From Methanoplanus sp. FWC-SCC4 (GTDB lineage: Archaea > Halobacteriota > Methanomicrobia > Methanomicrobiales > Methanomicrobiaceae): 64,000 bases of DNA. This document shows, piece after piece, positions 45,648 to 54,985 of the stretch. The stretch spans positions 2,100,370-2,164,369 of the forward strand of contig NZ_CP043875.1 in the NCBI RefSeq assembly GCF_032878975.1. The letters are read 5' to 3'. Numbering within the stretch: position 1 is the first letter of the stretch; every line of letters starts with the position of its first letter. Under the pieces are notes generated by a model. It did no database searches, was not told where the DNA came from, and saw only the letters and a program-made list of their open reading frames with translations. Position numbers and translations under genes: made by a program.

Positions 45648-46439
45648 TCAGGCGTAGTCTACGTCAACAGACCATTCGCCGTCACAGATTATATTTAAGA
45701 GATAATTACTGCTCTCTTTTATTGTGATTTTCACTGAGCCGTCATATGCTCCCTCTTTTGGTCTGAGAGGAAGTACCTCTTTGTTGTCTTCAGACATTAC
45801 TGGATTTCCGTCATAGCCGACCATCTCAACACCGATAACAGTGTTGTTGTCTGCTTTTATAATAAAGACCAGATCACCCTTGTTGATGTTGAAGAAAGGT
45901 GTTGCCATGTTTCCGATACCGCTGAAATGCTGTGGCGGGATTCCGTTGATCATTTCCGGGAAAGTTAAATCAATGCTCCATTTGTTTTCTTTGGCTGTTT
46001 CAACCTCTAATACTGAATCCACACCTTCTTCTGCTGAAAACACATAGCTCCATTCAACTAATTCACCATCTTTAAGCTTATCCGCAACTGCATCAGAGAA
46101 CGAGCTCCTTACATAATCCGTAACATTCTCTGAACTGATGGAAAGACCCATTTCAGCAGCGGTGCTCTGCTTTACCTTTGCAAGAATCAGATTGCTCTGA
46201 TCTATAACTGTATAATTATCATTTCCTGTTCCTGAAAATGAGTTAACAGCGTCTCCTGGAACCTCTGTGCTCACTGGTGTTTCATCAATACCCGGGGTTG
46301 CAGTAGCAACCGTTGTTGTTTCTGTAGGAGTTGCTCCGTTTGTATTGTCGCTTCCCGTACAGCCGGCAGTCATGACGACTGCAAGCACGGCAAAAACAAC
46401 AAATAACAAAGAAATACCTACCCTGCCATTAAACTTCAT
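45648..46439 (-). CDS. Putative secreted lipoprotein, hypothetical
   Basis: 263 residues from the ATG at 46439, chosen because it starts the signal peptide (MKFNGRVGISLLFVVFAVL); a further ATG adds 11 residues. The lipobox-like MTAGCTGS has the anchor Cys near residue 27, followed by a Thr/Ser-rich linker. The mature part is beta-rich and ends in two short repeats (SVKITIKESSNYLLNII). It is outside the cell, function unknown. Confidence 0.75.
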   Translation of the reverse strand: MKFNGRVGISLLFVVFAVLAVVMTAGCTGSDNTNGATPTETTTVATATPGIDETPVSTEVPGDAVNSFSGTGNDNYTVIDQSNLILAKVKQSTAAEMGLSISSENVTDYVRSSFSDAVADKLKDGELVEWSYVFSAEEGVDSVLEVETAKENKWSIDLTFPEMINGIPPQHFSGIGNMATPFFNINKGDLVFIIKADNNTVIGVEMVGYDGNPVMSEDNKEVLPLRPKEGAYDGSVKITIKESSNYLLNIICDGEWSVDVDYA

Positions 46440-46559
46440 AAGGATCAGGTATTTCTCACAATATAATATCAAATTACTTTTTATTAATCAGAATCAGATC
46501 AGGTTTCTTTCAGACATTTTAATTATTAAATAATCCAAAAGAGGATACAGGTAAATATT

Positions 46560-46904
46560 ATGACAGAAAAAAACGGACACTTTGAGAAAGGAAGATGGAT
46601 TGAAGATAAACCCGGTGAAGATTCAAAATACGAAAATACAAATGAAGAGGAGATGCAGCAGGAAGAGGCAAAAGGCGGTGAAAAATCAGAAAATAATTCA
46701 GAAGAAACACCTGATCTTGATGAGCTGATAAGCCAGACCTCAAAAACAGTGAAGTCGGCAGTCGGGAGCATAATAAAACTTGGAAACACTGCCATAAGAA
46801 CAGAAAAAGGAAGGGAACAGATAGAGAAAAAGGCAAAATCGGCAGGAGAAAAATTCCTGAAATCAATTGACGAGGCAATTGAAGAAGTCAAAAAGTCAAT
46901 CTGA
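46560..46904 (+). CDS. Small charged hypothetical protein
   Basis: 114 residues. The first 55 residues are acidic, Glu/Asn-rich and disordered. The last 60 (SKTVKSAVGSIIKLGNTAIRT, then EKKAKSAGEKFLKSIDEAI) are predicted amphipathic helices. No membrane segment or motif that I recognise. It lies 157 bp before the first Yip1 gene. Confidence 0.55.
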   Translation: MTEKNGHFEKGRWIEDKPGEDSKYENTNEEEMQQEEAKGGEKSENNSEETPDLDELISQTSKTVKSAVGSIIKLGNTAIRTEKGREQIEKKAKSAGEKFLKSIDEAIEEVKKSI

Positions 46905-47025
46905 AAACACCTGTATTCCCGGATTTAAAAAATCTGCGAACATCAAAAAGATTAAAAATATTTTTTTGTCAGCTGTTTTGTTACAGAATATTAAAAAATT
47001 CATAATCCCGGGGTTTTTCCCAACA

Positions 47026-47034
47026 CATATAAAA
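47026..47034 (+). promoter_or_regulatory. TATA box of the first Yip1 gene
   Basis: CATATAAAA, centred about 32 bp before ATG 47062, predicts a leader of only a few bases and supports 47062 over the earlier ATG at 46867, which would lie upstream of the promoter. Confidence 0.55.
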
Positions 47035-47061
47035 AAATATAAATACCGAAAATATGTCATT

Positions 47062-47628
47062 ATGACTATGGTATCTGATTTTCCCGACAAGGTTAAGGGT
47101 TTTTTGTTAAACCCGGTTGAAACTATTCAGCAGCATCGTGAAGAAGAGTTCGGAGATGCTTTTAAGTATTTCCTGATGATCCTTGCAATAAATGCCATTT
47201 TATCAGGCATTCTGATAATGGCAGGGTTTGGAGCAGCATTTGCAGGCATGGGCGGTGCAGGAGCCGGATTTATTATCGCCATCATCGGCGGATTTATCGG
47301 TGGAATCATCGGCCTGTTCATAATAGGAATTATACTCCACATCTTTGTAACTATTGTAGGAGGACAGAGAGGACTGATGGAAACATTAAAAGCAGTGATA
47401 TACGCATCAACCCCTTCCATGCTTCTTGGCTGGATTCCTGTCATCAACTTTATTGCAGGAATATGGGCCCTCGTCTTAGCCATCCTGGCAATCCGTGAAC
47501 TCCAGGATATTCCAACGGTAAAGGCGGCAATTGCAGTACTATTGCCATTTATAATTCTGATAATCCTTTCAATACTTCTTGTTGGCTTCCTCACAATCGG
47601 GGCAGTATCAACAATGCAGTATTATTAA
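47062..47628 (+). CDS. Yip1-domain membrane protein A
   Basis: 188 residues from ATG 47062; the longer frame would start before the TATA box. The protein begins with a cytoplasmic VSDFPDKVKGFLLNPVETIQ segment, and has five membrane helices of the Yip1 type, with LHIFVTIVGGQRG and the loop YASTPSMLLGWIPVINFI, the main Yip1 signature. Yip1 family proteins shape or organise membranes; in archaea their role is unknown. It is followed after 119 bp by a close paralogue. Confidence 0.85.
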   Translation: MTMVSDFPDKVKGFLLNPVETIQQHREEEFGDAFKYFLMILAINAILSGILIMAGFGAAFAGMGGAGAGFIIAIIGGFIGGIIGLFIIGIILHIFVTIVGGQRGLMETLKAVIYASTPSMLLGWIPVINFIAGIWALVLAILAIRELQDIPTVKAAIAVLLPFIILIILSILLVGFLTIGAVSTMQYY

Positions 47629-47747
47629 ACAAAAAATTAAACCAAAAAAACAATTTTTTTCCACATCAACCAAATCCAAAATAAATTTTCTTTTTGCCCC
47701 CGGCGATCACAAAACTGTAAATACTATTAAGAATCCCCTTACCTGTT

Positions 47748-48317
47748 ATGCGCCAGAATATTCATGCCCGTGTAGCTGAATTCATTCAAAATCCTCTTGA
47801 GTCATTTGACAAGTATTCAGAGGAGGATTTGTTCATGAGTCTTGAGTATTATCTTATTTTGTCTGTTTTTTTCTCTCTTCTCTCATCAGTTACGACAGTC
47901 TTTGGCATGAATTCCATTGCAACAATGTTTTTCAATATCCAGACCGAAGAGATGGTTTTGTGGATGGCACTTCCCGTAACATTTACAGCTATACTGCTTG
48001 TATTAATCTCCGGACTGTTTCTGTCCGGGATCTTTTTGCACATTTTCGTCATCATCACAGGCGGAAAAAGAGGATATGTAAGAACAGTAAAATCAATAAT
48101 TTTTGCCTCAACGCCTGCACTGATCTTCGGCTGGGTACCGGTGGCAGGAATCGTGGCATTCATATGGAGTTTTATCCTAGCAATATTTTCAACAAGGAAA
48201 CTTCAGGAGATCTCAACTGCAAGGGCGGTTCTTGCACTGATAATCCCAATGACGGTATTACTGATAATAATTGCATCATTATCCGGGGTTTACATCTACA
48301 CCTATTATCTTGAATAA
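47748..48317 (+). CDS. Yip1-domain membrane protein B
   Basis: 189 residues, a paralogue of the preceding gene by layout: VAEFIQNPLESFDKYSEED at the start, five membrane helices, LHIFVIITGGKRG, and FASTPALIFGWVPVAGIV. The spacing of helices and the ending (TRKLQEISTARAVLALIIPM) match protein A, so the two are probably a tandem duplication. Confidence 0.85.
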   Translation: MRQNIHARVAEFIQNPLESFDKYSEEDLFMSLEYYLILSVFFSLLSSVTTVFGMNSIATMFFNIQTEEMVLWMALPVTFTAILLVLISGLFLSGIFLHIFVIITGGKRGYVRTVKSIIFASTPALIFGWVPVAGIVAFIWSFILAIFSTRKLQEISTARAVLALIIPMTVLLIIIASLSGVYIYTYYLE

Positions 48318-48459
48318 TCAAAAATTCCGGTCTTAACTCCGACTTATAGGAATCATTTTAAAAACAATGGAGATAATAATTAAATTTTATATTAAAACGG
48401 GCAAAAATCATCAGGAATTTTCCCGTTTGCATAAATATAAAACAGGAGCCGGATTAATT

Positions 48460-49359
48460 ATGAAAATTACCAGATCAGCAGCAATTGCAGCTATTATCCT
48501 TGCATTGCTTTTAATACTGCCTGTTTCAGCAGTTATGCTCGAAGAAACATATAAAGGACAGGTTTCAAGAATTGATGAGAACAAAAAAATGTTCACAATG
48601 CAGGTGGACACCGTCTACAACGGCAAGGAATGGGTTGTTTATTCCAAAACAAGTCTTAAGAACAGGTATGTCGAGGGAATTATAAATAATCCTGATTTTT
48701 TTGCCGATGTGAAACAGGGGGACAAAATTGAGGCCACTATAATGGGTGGCGCCGGAGGAGAATGGATCATTGTCGGTAAAATCGGTTCCACCAGTGTAAC
48801 TGAATCCCCAATCATCGCTTCGTACGGTGATCCCTCGCGTCTTGTTTCTCCATACTACAAGGGCTATACAATATCCTTTGAAGGAAAACCTGACTGTGAC
48901 TCATGTGAAGGCTCAACCTGTCCTGCATTATCCGCAGTTGTTACTGTAAGCAAAGACAAACAGCCGGTTGAAACAAAAGAGATGATTCCGGGAGAAAGGC
49001 ATGTATTCGGATGGACTTCGGATTACCAGTATGTCCTTAAGGTGATATACAACAGGGGAGAAGCCCCATCATCACTCTGCCCGGAAACCGGGATGATTAC
49101 AGGCCCCCAGGCAATTTCTGATTTCACAATATATGACACCCAGAGAAGCACAATACTTGAAAGCGAAATCGGGGCGATTAATCCTGAGGAAACAAAAGAG
49201 ATAAAGACAGAAACCCCGACAGAGATTCCGACTTTAGAAGAGACTCAGACACAAGTACCCCCGACACAGGCACCAACAAAATCAGGCCCTGCATTTGCAT
49301 GGCTCATTGGCGCAATGGCAGTAATCACAACATTATTTGTGTGCAGAAAAAAGCTGTAA
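48460..49359 (+). CDS. Secreted protein with sortase-like C-terminal anchor
   Basis: 299 residues from ATG 48460, which follows an AGGAG site; an ATG at 48367 would add a non-signal tail. A signal peptide (ITRSAAIAAIILALLLILPVSA) precedes a beta-rich domain with a short OB-like start (ETYKGQVSRIDENKKMFTMQ), a CDSCEGSTCPA cysteine cluster and a Pro/Thr-rich linker. The end GPAFAWLIGAMAVITT with CRKKL is a PGF-CTERM-like tail, so the protein is probably surface-anchored after archaeosortase cleavage. Function unknown. Confidence 0.75.
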   Translation: MKITRSAAIAAIILALLLILPVSAVMLEETYKGQVSRIDENKKMFTMQVDTVYNGKEWVVYSKTSLKNRYVEGIINNPDFFADVKQGDKIEATIMGGAGGEWIIVGKIGSTSVTESPIIASYGDPSRLVSPYYKGYTISFEGKPDCDSCEGSTCPALSAVVTVSKDKQPVETKEMIPGERHVFGWTSDYQYVLKVIYNRGEAPSSLCPETGMITGPQAISDFTIYDTQRSTILESEIGAINPEETKEIKTETPTEIPTLEETQTQVPPTQAPTKSGPAFAWLIGAMAVITTLFVCRKKL

Positions 49360-49441
49360 TCCAAATCATATTAGGAATGTCAAAAGGCCTAATAAAACAA
49401 AGGAGATAAAAAATCTTCATTTGCAACACACTTTTTTAAAA

Positions 49442-49460
49442 CCCCATAGGGGCTTTTTTT
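49442..49460 (+). terminator. Weak hairpin terminator after the secreted protein gene
   Basis: CCCC-ATA-GGGG is followed by C and seven T. The stem is only four GC pairs, but the T-run and position 80 bp after the stop codon at 49359 fit a terminator. Confidence 0.4.
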
Positions 49461-49595
49461 AAGAGAGAAAATATTATTCCTAAATGCCCCCTGGATACCG
49501 CAAATCAAAAATTTTGAAAAAATATTTTTTTTTAAATTTTATGGAGCAAACATTCATTTAATACCCCTCTGGAAGAAATATTCTCCAGCATAAAA

Positions 49596-50513
49596 ATGGA
49601 TTTTATTGTAATAGTAAACAGCATCATAATTCTTTTTCTCTTAATGGCAGTCGGATATATCTGCTTTAAATCCGGTATCATCAACAGAGAGGGTGCAAAG
49701 GGACTCTCAAGTTTTCTTGTGAATATTGCACTCCCGAGTCTGATTGTTGTATCAATGCAGATACCGCTGAATGCCGACACATATTCAAAAACAATGGAGA
49801 TGTTCGGGATAGCTGCGGTATTCTATATTCTCTCCTTTGTCTTTGCAGTAATTATACCAAGGTATCTTACAGAAAGTGATCTCGAAAAGGGGGTTTATGG
49901 TTTCATGCTTTTGTTTTCAAACCTCGGCTTCATGGGGATACCTGTTTCTGCGGCAATATTCGGTCAGGAAGCTGTTTTTTACACATCCCTGTTTATGCTG
50001 CCGTTTGGAATACTGGTATTTTCAGTAGGTGTTTTAATGCTGAGGCCGGATATGGGTCGTTACCTTGACAAAAAACTCTTCTTAAACTCAGGGATTATCG
50101 CATCGGCAGCAGGACTTATATTCTTTTTCACGGGATTTCAGATACCCTCACCGGCACTTGATGTCCTGACAATCCTCGGCTCACTCACAACTCCGCTTGC
50201 AATGATTGTGGTCGGAGCCCTTCTTGCAACAATGCCTTTTTCAGGAATGATAAAAGATAAAAAAATCTATGCAATGTCATTTTTCAGGCTGATTGCAATA
50301 CCGGTTGTTCTTTTTATAATCCTAAAGCCATTTGTGGATGACCCGATGCTTCTTGGTATTCCGGTAATTCTTGCCGCCATGCCTGCCGCAGCAAACGCTG
50401 TTTTAATGGCTGAAGAATACGGTGTTGACTCAAATTCAGCCTCAAAAGGCGTATTTATATCCACAATGCTCTGCGTTGTGACAATCCCTGCAATAGCGGT
50501 TTTACTGCTCTGA
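49596..50513 (+). CDS. AEC-family transporter (auxin efflux carrier type)
   Basis: 305 residues, ten membrane segments. Conserved parts include FLVNIALPSLIV near residues 46-57, LLFSNLGFMGIPVSAAIFG and MVVGALLAT-like segments. Members carry malonate, malate, or other carboxylates, or act in auxin-type export in plants. The substrate in this archaeon cannot be told. It has an AT-rich upstream region and stands alone. Confidence 0.88.
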   Translation: MDFIVIVNSIIILFLLMAVGYICFKSGIINREGAKGLSSFLVNIALPSLIVVSMQIPLNADTYSKTMEMFGIAAVFYILSFVFAVIIPRYLTESDLEKGVYGFMLLFSNLGFMGIPVSAAIFGQEAVFYTSLFMLPFGILVFSVGVLMLRPDMGRYLDKKLFLNSGIIASAAGLIFFFTGFQIPSPALDVLTILGSLTTPLAMIVVGALLATMPFSGMIKDKKIYAMSFFRLIAIPVVLFIILKPFVDDPMLLGIPVILAAMPAAANAVLMAEEYGVDSNSASKGVFISTMLCVVTIPAIAVLLL

Positions 50514-50604
50514 AAAATTCAAACTTTTAAAAAAGGTGAATGAAACCGGTGTTTCAGGCATATTATGCCTGTAAATCACAGGTTATTTTTTACGCCCCGG
50601 TATT

Positions 50605-52977
50605 TTATCCGGTGACGGATTTAATGAACCTTGATATCATCGCGTAAAAGCCGCTGCTTTTTTCGGATTTTTTCAGGGATTTCCTTGATTTTTCCGATTT
50701 ATCTATATTTGCGGATTCAAGGAGTGATATCACGGCAGGCATGACAACAATTGCTCCTATGAGCGAAAAGCCTACAGTTATAACAGTTACAGTCCCGAAA
50801 TTCTGGATAACCGGTGATGTTGACAGCAGAAGAGCTGAAAAGCCAAAGACTGTTGTAAGACCGGAGATGGTGACTGCCGTTCCTATCTTCTGGATTGCTG
50901 TCTGAACGGCAGTGTACATATCCATCCCCTTCTCCTTCTCCTCCATATAACGCTCCATAATCAGAATTGTATACTCAGAAGCGATTCCTATCGTCATCGC
51001 ACCGAGTGTAGCGGTCAGAAGTGAGTATTTGAGATCCAGGGAATACATAATAAGCCCGTTCCAGCCAACAATCATGATAATCGGGATCAGGGGGGATACT
51101 GCTGAAAACTTTCTGTATGAAAGAAGCAGAAATGCCAGAATCAGAATAAACCCAAGATAAGTCATCGGATTTTTGGTATCCTTAATGCCGTTTATCAGAT
51201 CAGTGAACATAACCATCTGCCCGGTGTAATCGGCAGTCATTCCGGGATGCATAACGTACCAGTCAAGATCCTGCTGCATGTCGGATATAAGCTCCTGTGT
51301 TGCGGGAATTGATATATCCTTCATTGAAAACTGGATTACAGCCTCTGTATTACCGTATAGATAGCTTTCTTTTGTAGATTTAGGTATTTTGTCCCACACA
51401 TCATCAAGTGTTTTTTTATCGGAAGGAAGAACACCGTCATTATACATCATCAGATAAGTGGCGATACTTCTTGCGCCTGTTAAATCGTCATGCTTTGATG
51501 AGGCGTACTCACCAAAATCATAGAGCCATTTTATGGTATCCGGATCCTTTACAGAGTCAGCTTTGATATATAGTGTGATAGTGTTGGTAGAACCGATTAC
51601 CCTGCCTATTTTGTCCATGGTAATCTTTGCAGGCATATTCTGTGGAACCATTGAGTCTTCATCGGTATCAATTATGACTTTCCCGTCCAGCTGTATGCCG
51701 ACTACTGCAAGCATTAAAAGTATAATTATGACAGGAACAGGGTTTTTTGCAATCTTAACTGCCACACCTCCGAGGAACTTGTCGTATTTCTCCATCAGAG
51801 ATCCTTTTGAACCCTCACGGGTTTTCGGATCTTTATCGCAGCCTTTCCACTCAAGCTGGCAGGGCTCTGCATCATCTGAAAGGTTAACCTCGGTTTTTGG
51901 TTTGTATTTTACAATAGTTCCAAAGGTGGGGACTATAACCATGGCGGAGAGGTAGCAGCATACGATTCCTATTATGCATATTATTCCAAAATCACCGACC
52001 ATAGGGGCAGGAGCAAGAGCTGACAGCGCCACAAACCCAAGGCCTGTTGCAATCATTGCAAGCAAAATTGCAGGGCCCGAACTTGTAATGGTTGTATACA
52101 CCGCCTCTTTGGTTGTCGATTTCCTGATCTCCTCATCAAAACGGGAATGAAACTGGATTGCATAGTCAATCCCGATCCCGATTAATACAGGAAATGCCGC
52201 AACCACAATCGAGCTTATTCCTATTCCCGCAATACCCATGAACCCGAATGTCAGAATAATTCCGCAGAATACCACAAAAACCGGAAGCATCCTGTACCTG
52301 ACATGCCCAAAAAGGAACAGCATTGCAACAACCATCAGAATCATTGCAAGACTGATTAAGGTGCCCATGTTTTTGTTCATGTCCTCCTTCATCTCAATGT
52401 TAAATGCGGGAGACCCTGAAGCTTCAAGCGTTATTCCGGCCGGAGGAAATGACATCTTAATTAATGAGTTTACAGTGCCCACAACCCCGTCTTCGGCGCT
52501 TTCCGGCATGCCTGTCTGAAGAGGCACAGATATGAGTGTCATCGTTTTAGAAGGCAGTATAACTCTTGTATATTCAGCCGGTGTATTTTCTACGGCTTCA
52601 TCAATTTCTGCGACAGATAGAGGTAAAACACCCCCGTTTGCCTGCCTTAATATATCAGGCAGACCTGTAACACTGTCAATGTACCTCTCGTTTCTTAGGT
52701 CTTCCTCCAGATTGTCAAGATATTTTACAACCCCCGGAGTTGTTACATCATCGCCTTCTACAATAATGATGATCGAATCTGACCCGAAAATATCTGTATA
52801 GTGATTGAGAAGGGATCCGACCGGTTTTGTTTTGTCAAGATACGTATCGGAACCCGTCTTCATTGTAGTCATTGTGGCGCCGTACATTGCAAAAAGAAGA
52901 ACTGCAACTATGAGTCCGGCAACTACAAAGGGTCTTTTATTTATTGTATTGGCTATTAGTGCAAATAGCGATTTCAA
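50605..52977 (-). CDS. RND/MMPL-type exporter (HAE3-like)
   Basis: 790 residues from a TTG at 52977, which follows AGGAGG at a spacing of eight bases. It has two matching halves, each with a large extracytoplasmic loop and a six-helix sterol-sensing-type block: GIGIDYAIQFHSRFDEE in the first and GIASEYTILIMERYMEEKEKG in the second. This is the plan of the RND/MMPL superfamily, hydrophobe/amphiphile exporters or lipid movers. It ends in a basic tail (KSEKSRKSLKKSEKSS). It is divergent, across a small gene, from a TrmB regulator, which may control it. Confidence 0.93.
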   Translation of the reverse strand: MKSLFALIANTINKRPFVVAGLIVAVLLFAMYGATMTTMKTGSDTYLDKTKPVGSLLNHYTDIFGSDSIIIIVEGDDVTTPGVVKYLDNLEEDLRNERYIDSVTGLPDILRQANGGVLPLSVAEIDEAVENTPAEYTRVILPSKTMTLISVPLQTGMPESAEDGVVGTVNSLIKMSFPPAGITLEASGSPAFNIEMKEDMNKNMGTLISLAMILMVVAMLFLFGHVRYRMLPVFVVFCGIILTFGFMGIAGIGISSIVVAAFPVLIGIGIDYAIQFHSRFDEEIRKSTTKEAVYTTITSSGPAILLAMIATGLGFVALSALAPAPMVGDFGIICIIGIVCCYLSAMVIVPTFGTIVKYKPKTEVNLSDDAEPCQLEWKGCDKDPKTREGSKGSLMEKYDKFLGGVAVKIAKNPVPVIIILLMLAVVGIQLDGKVIIDTDEDSMVPQNMPAKITMDKIGRVIGSTNTITLYIKADSVKDPDTIKWLYDFGEYASSKHDDLTGARSIATYLMMYNDGVLPSDKKTLDDVWDKIPKSTKESYLYGNTEAVIQFSMKDISIPATQELISDMQQDLDWYVMHPGMTADYTGQMVMFTDLINGIKDTKNPMTYLGFILILAFLLLSYRKFSAVSPLIPIIMIVGWNGLIMYSLDLKYSLLTATLGAMTIGIASEYTILIMERYMEEKEKGMDMYTAVQTAIQKIGTAVTISGLTTVFGFSALLLSTSPVIQNFGTVTVITVGFSLIGAIVVMPAVISLLESANIDKSEKSRKSLKKSEKSSGFYAMISRFIKSVTG

Positions 52978-53015
52978 AAAACTTTCCTCCTGAATTTATT
53001 TTTCATTTTTAATCT

Positions 53016-53438
53016 TTAGGGAATTATCTCTGCCCTGTCAGGTAGCCTGTCATATAGCATCTTATTATTAAAAGAGTGCCCGGATACTTCCGGTTCGTAG
53101 TCTGCAATTATCAAAAGACAAATCTCCTCTGCAATAACAGAATCCGATTTATTATCCCGGGAAATACCACATTTCTCTGCATAACCGTACATCTTTTCCC
53201 TGTCGGTAATTATGCAGGAAGCGCAACCGGAAGCATTAGCCGAAAAACCTGATCTCCCTGACATACCTTTTAGGATATCTATCGGGTGATTATCCTCGTA
53301 CATGTTCATCTGATGTAAAAATTCAACCAGATTTGCATATTCCGCCGGCGGTATGAAACCGGTTTCATGCCATATTGCCATGGTTTCCGGGTATTCTGTC
53401 TGATTTAATTGAATTATACTGGATTTAGATCTTTTCAA
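53016..53438 (-). CDS. Small hypothetical protein beside RND exporter
   Basis: 140 residues, not recognised. No signal or membrane segment. A GCASCIITDREK stretch near residues 75-86 has a CxxC pair that could bind metal or form a disulfide. A second Cys group is absent. Its stop lies 39 bp before the RND start on the same strand, so both could be in one transcript, with this gene leading. Confidence 0.55.
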   Translation of the reverse strand: MKRSKSSIIQLNQTEYPETMAIWHETGFIPPAEYANLVEFLHQMNMYEDNHPIDILKGMSGRSGFSANASGCASCIITDREKMYGYAEKCGISRDNKSDSVIAEEICLLIIADYEPEVSGHSFNNKMLYDRLPDRAEIIP

Positions 53439-53527
53439 CTTATTATGCTCCCTTTGGTATTTCCGGTTGCCACTATGAAAATGTGCATATCTATATAATT
53501 AATTAAGTGCAACTTTAGGAGTTGTAA

Positions 53528-54283
53528 ATGGAAGAAACTGCAATTGAAACATTAAAAACACTCGGACTAACGGAATATGAAGCAAAGGCGTATGTTGCAG
53601 TAGTAGGGCTTGGGATGTCAACAGCAAGAGAGATTCATGAAAAAAGCGGCGTCCCGCAGGGAAGAATCTACTCTGTACTGAGCAGTCTTGTTCAGAAGGG
53701 ATATGTTGAAATTCAGGACGGAAAACCTGCATATTATCACTCCGACAACCCGGGCGTCGTCATAAACCAGGCAAGAGTGCATCTTAAAGAAGCGATTGAA
53801 GAGACAGAAAATTACCTGAACAATCTTCACTACGATACAAAACCCCCGTCGCCTTTCTGGACGATACACAGTGAGTGGGGTATAAAAAGCCGCTTTAAGA
53901 CACTCATCCAGAATGCCGAAAAGGAGATAATTTTCTTTGTATCTGATCCAAAGGTATTCCTAAAATATGTAAACGATATCAAAAAGGCCAAAAGAAAGGT
54001 GGATATCGAAATCTATGCAGAGGATAAAAACGATTTTGCCGGTACAAACCTGAGAATTAATGAATTCAATGAGAGAACACATAGATTCGGAGAGGAGATG
54101 AAAATCAGGTCACCTGACCTTGAAACAGGGATTGATGTCGGTTTTTTTGCAATCATTGATGAATCATCCGGCCTTCTTGTTGGAAGACTTGACGAAAAAC
54201 CGTTTGGAAATCTCTTCAGAATGCCGGGATTCTGCTTTATGCTAAAGTCTTTCATGCAAACTCTCAACGATAACAAATATTAA
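53528..54283 (+). CDS. TrmB-family transcriptional regulator
   Basis: 251 residues. An N-terminal winged helix (residues about 5-75: LTEYEAKAYVAVVGLGMSTAREI; SGVPQGRIYSVLSSLVQKGYV) is followed by a short coiled helix and a C-terminal TrmB effector domain (WTIHSEWGIKSRF; IIFFVSDPKVFLKYV; GFFAIIDESSGLLVG). TrmB regulators often sense sugars or other small molecules, yet many control membrane transport. A short inverted repeat, CAACT-N5-AGTTG (53509-53523), just before the ATG may be its own operator. It is divergent from the 53016/RND genes. Confidence 0.9.
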   Translation: MEETAIETLKTLGLTEYEAKAYVAVVGLGMSTAREIHEKSGVPQGRIYSVLSSLVQKGYVEIQDGKPAYYHSDNPGVVINQARVHLKEAIEETENYLNNLHYDTKPPSPFWTIHSEWGIKSRFKTLIQNAEKEIIFFVSDPKVFLKYVNDIKKAKRKVDIEIYAEDKNDFAGTNLRINEFNERTHRFGEEMKIRSPDLETGIDVGFFAIIDESSGLLVGRLDEKPFGNLFRMPGFCFMLKSFMQTLNDNKY

Positions 54284-54378
54284 AAATAATTTTAAAAATA
54301 CTCCATATAAATATAATTTATCAGACCCGGATTCAAAGACTGGCAAACAGAGCAAGAATAATCTTTAATTGTATATAC

Positions 54379-54969
54379 ATGACTCCTGCAGAAGAGAAAA
54401 TAATTAAAACCGTTTCAGCGATGAAACTAATTAATACAAAAGGAGAGCTTGGCCGGTTTATTGCATCCGAGATCCTGAAATACTCAATGTATGATCTTCA
54501 GATAATCGGTGCAAGGGCACGTGACGAAGTCGATATTCTCCCCCCTGCATACAGGGAAAAATTCCGTCCCTTTGCAAAGGAATGGTTTTTTGGGAGGTAC
54601 CACCGGCTTCTTTCGATGTACAGATCAGGTGAATTCGATAAAATGGATTCTCCAATAAAGGATCGTGAGACTTTCACCGCTTTTTGTGATATGATACCCA
54701 AAGGGTGTTCATATGATGAAAAAGAAGGACACCGGCTTGTACCTGTGGATAAAGCGCCCCTATACGATCTTTTTTATTATCTTCTCAGCACCTTTGCAAT
54801 GTTTGTACTTGATGAACCCGGACACCCGGTGGGAACCCCTTTCCCAGGCGGATTTGAGGTTTACAAAAAAAGAGAGGATTATTTCTGCCCGATAAGAGAC
54901 AAAGAAGAGGAAATATTTCATTCAATATGCAACTTCTGTCCTGCAAAACAGGATAAAAACAACATCTGA
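54379..54969 (+). CDS. DUF2115 (UPF0305) protein
   Basis: 196 residues. The C-terminal part with FCPIRDKEEEIFHSICNFCPAKQ, holding conserved cysteines, and the middle HRLVPVDKAPLYDLFYYLLSTFA match the UPF0305 family, which is found mostly in methanogens. The two CxxC-like sites may bind a metal. Function is unknown. Its likely promoter includes TATATACATG at 54372, which overlaps the start. Confidence 0.85.
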   Translation: MTPAEEKIIKTVSAMKLINTKGELGRFIASEILKYSMYDLQIIGARARDEVDILPPAYREKFRPFAKEWFFGRYHRLLSMYRSGEFDKMDSPIKDRETFTAFCDMIPKGCSYDEKEGHRLVPVDKAPLYDLFYYLLSTFAMFVLDEPGHPVGTPFPGGFEVYKKREDYFCPIRDKEEEIFHSICNFCPAKQDKNNI

Positions 54970-54985
54970 TTTTTTAAAAATCCCT

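Noticed and set aside
46867-47061. N-terminal extension of the first Yip1 protein
   Set aside because: The TATA box at 47026 lies within it, and the sequence (lysine-rich, no domain) does not fit the family.
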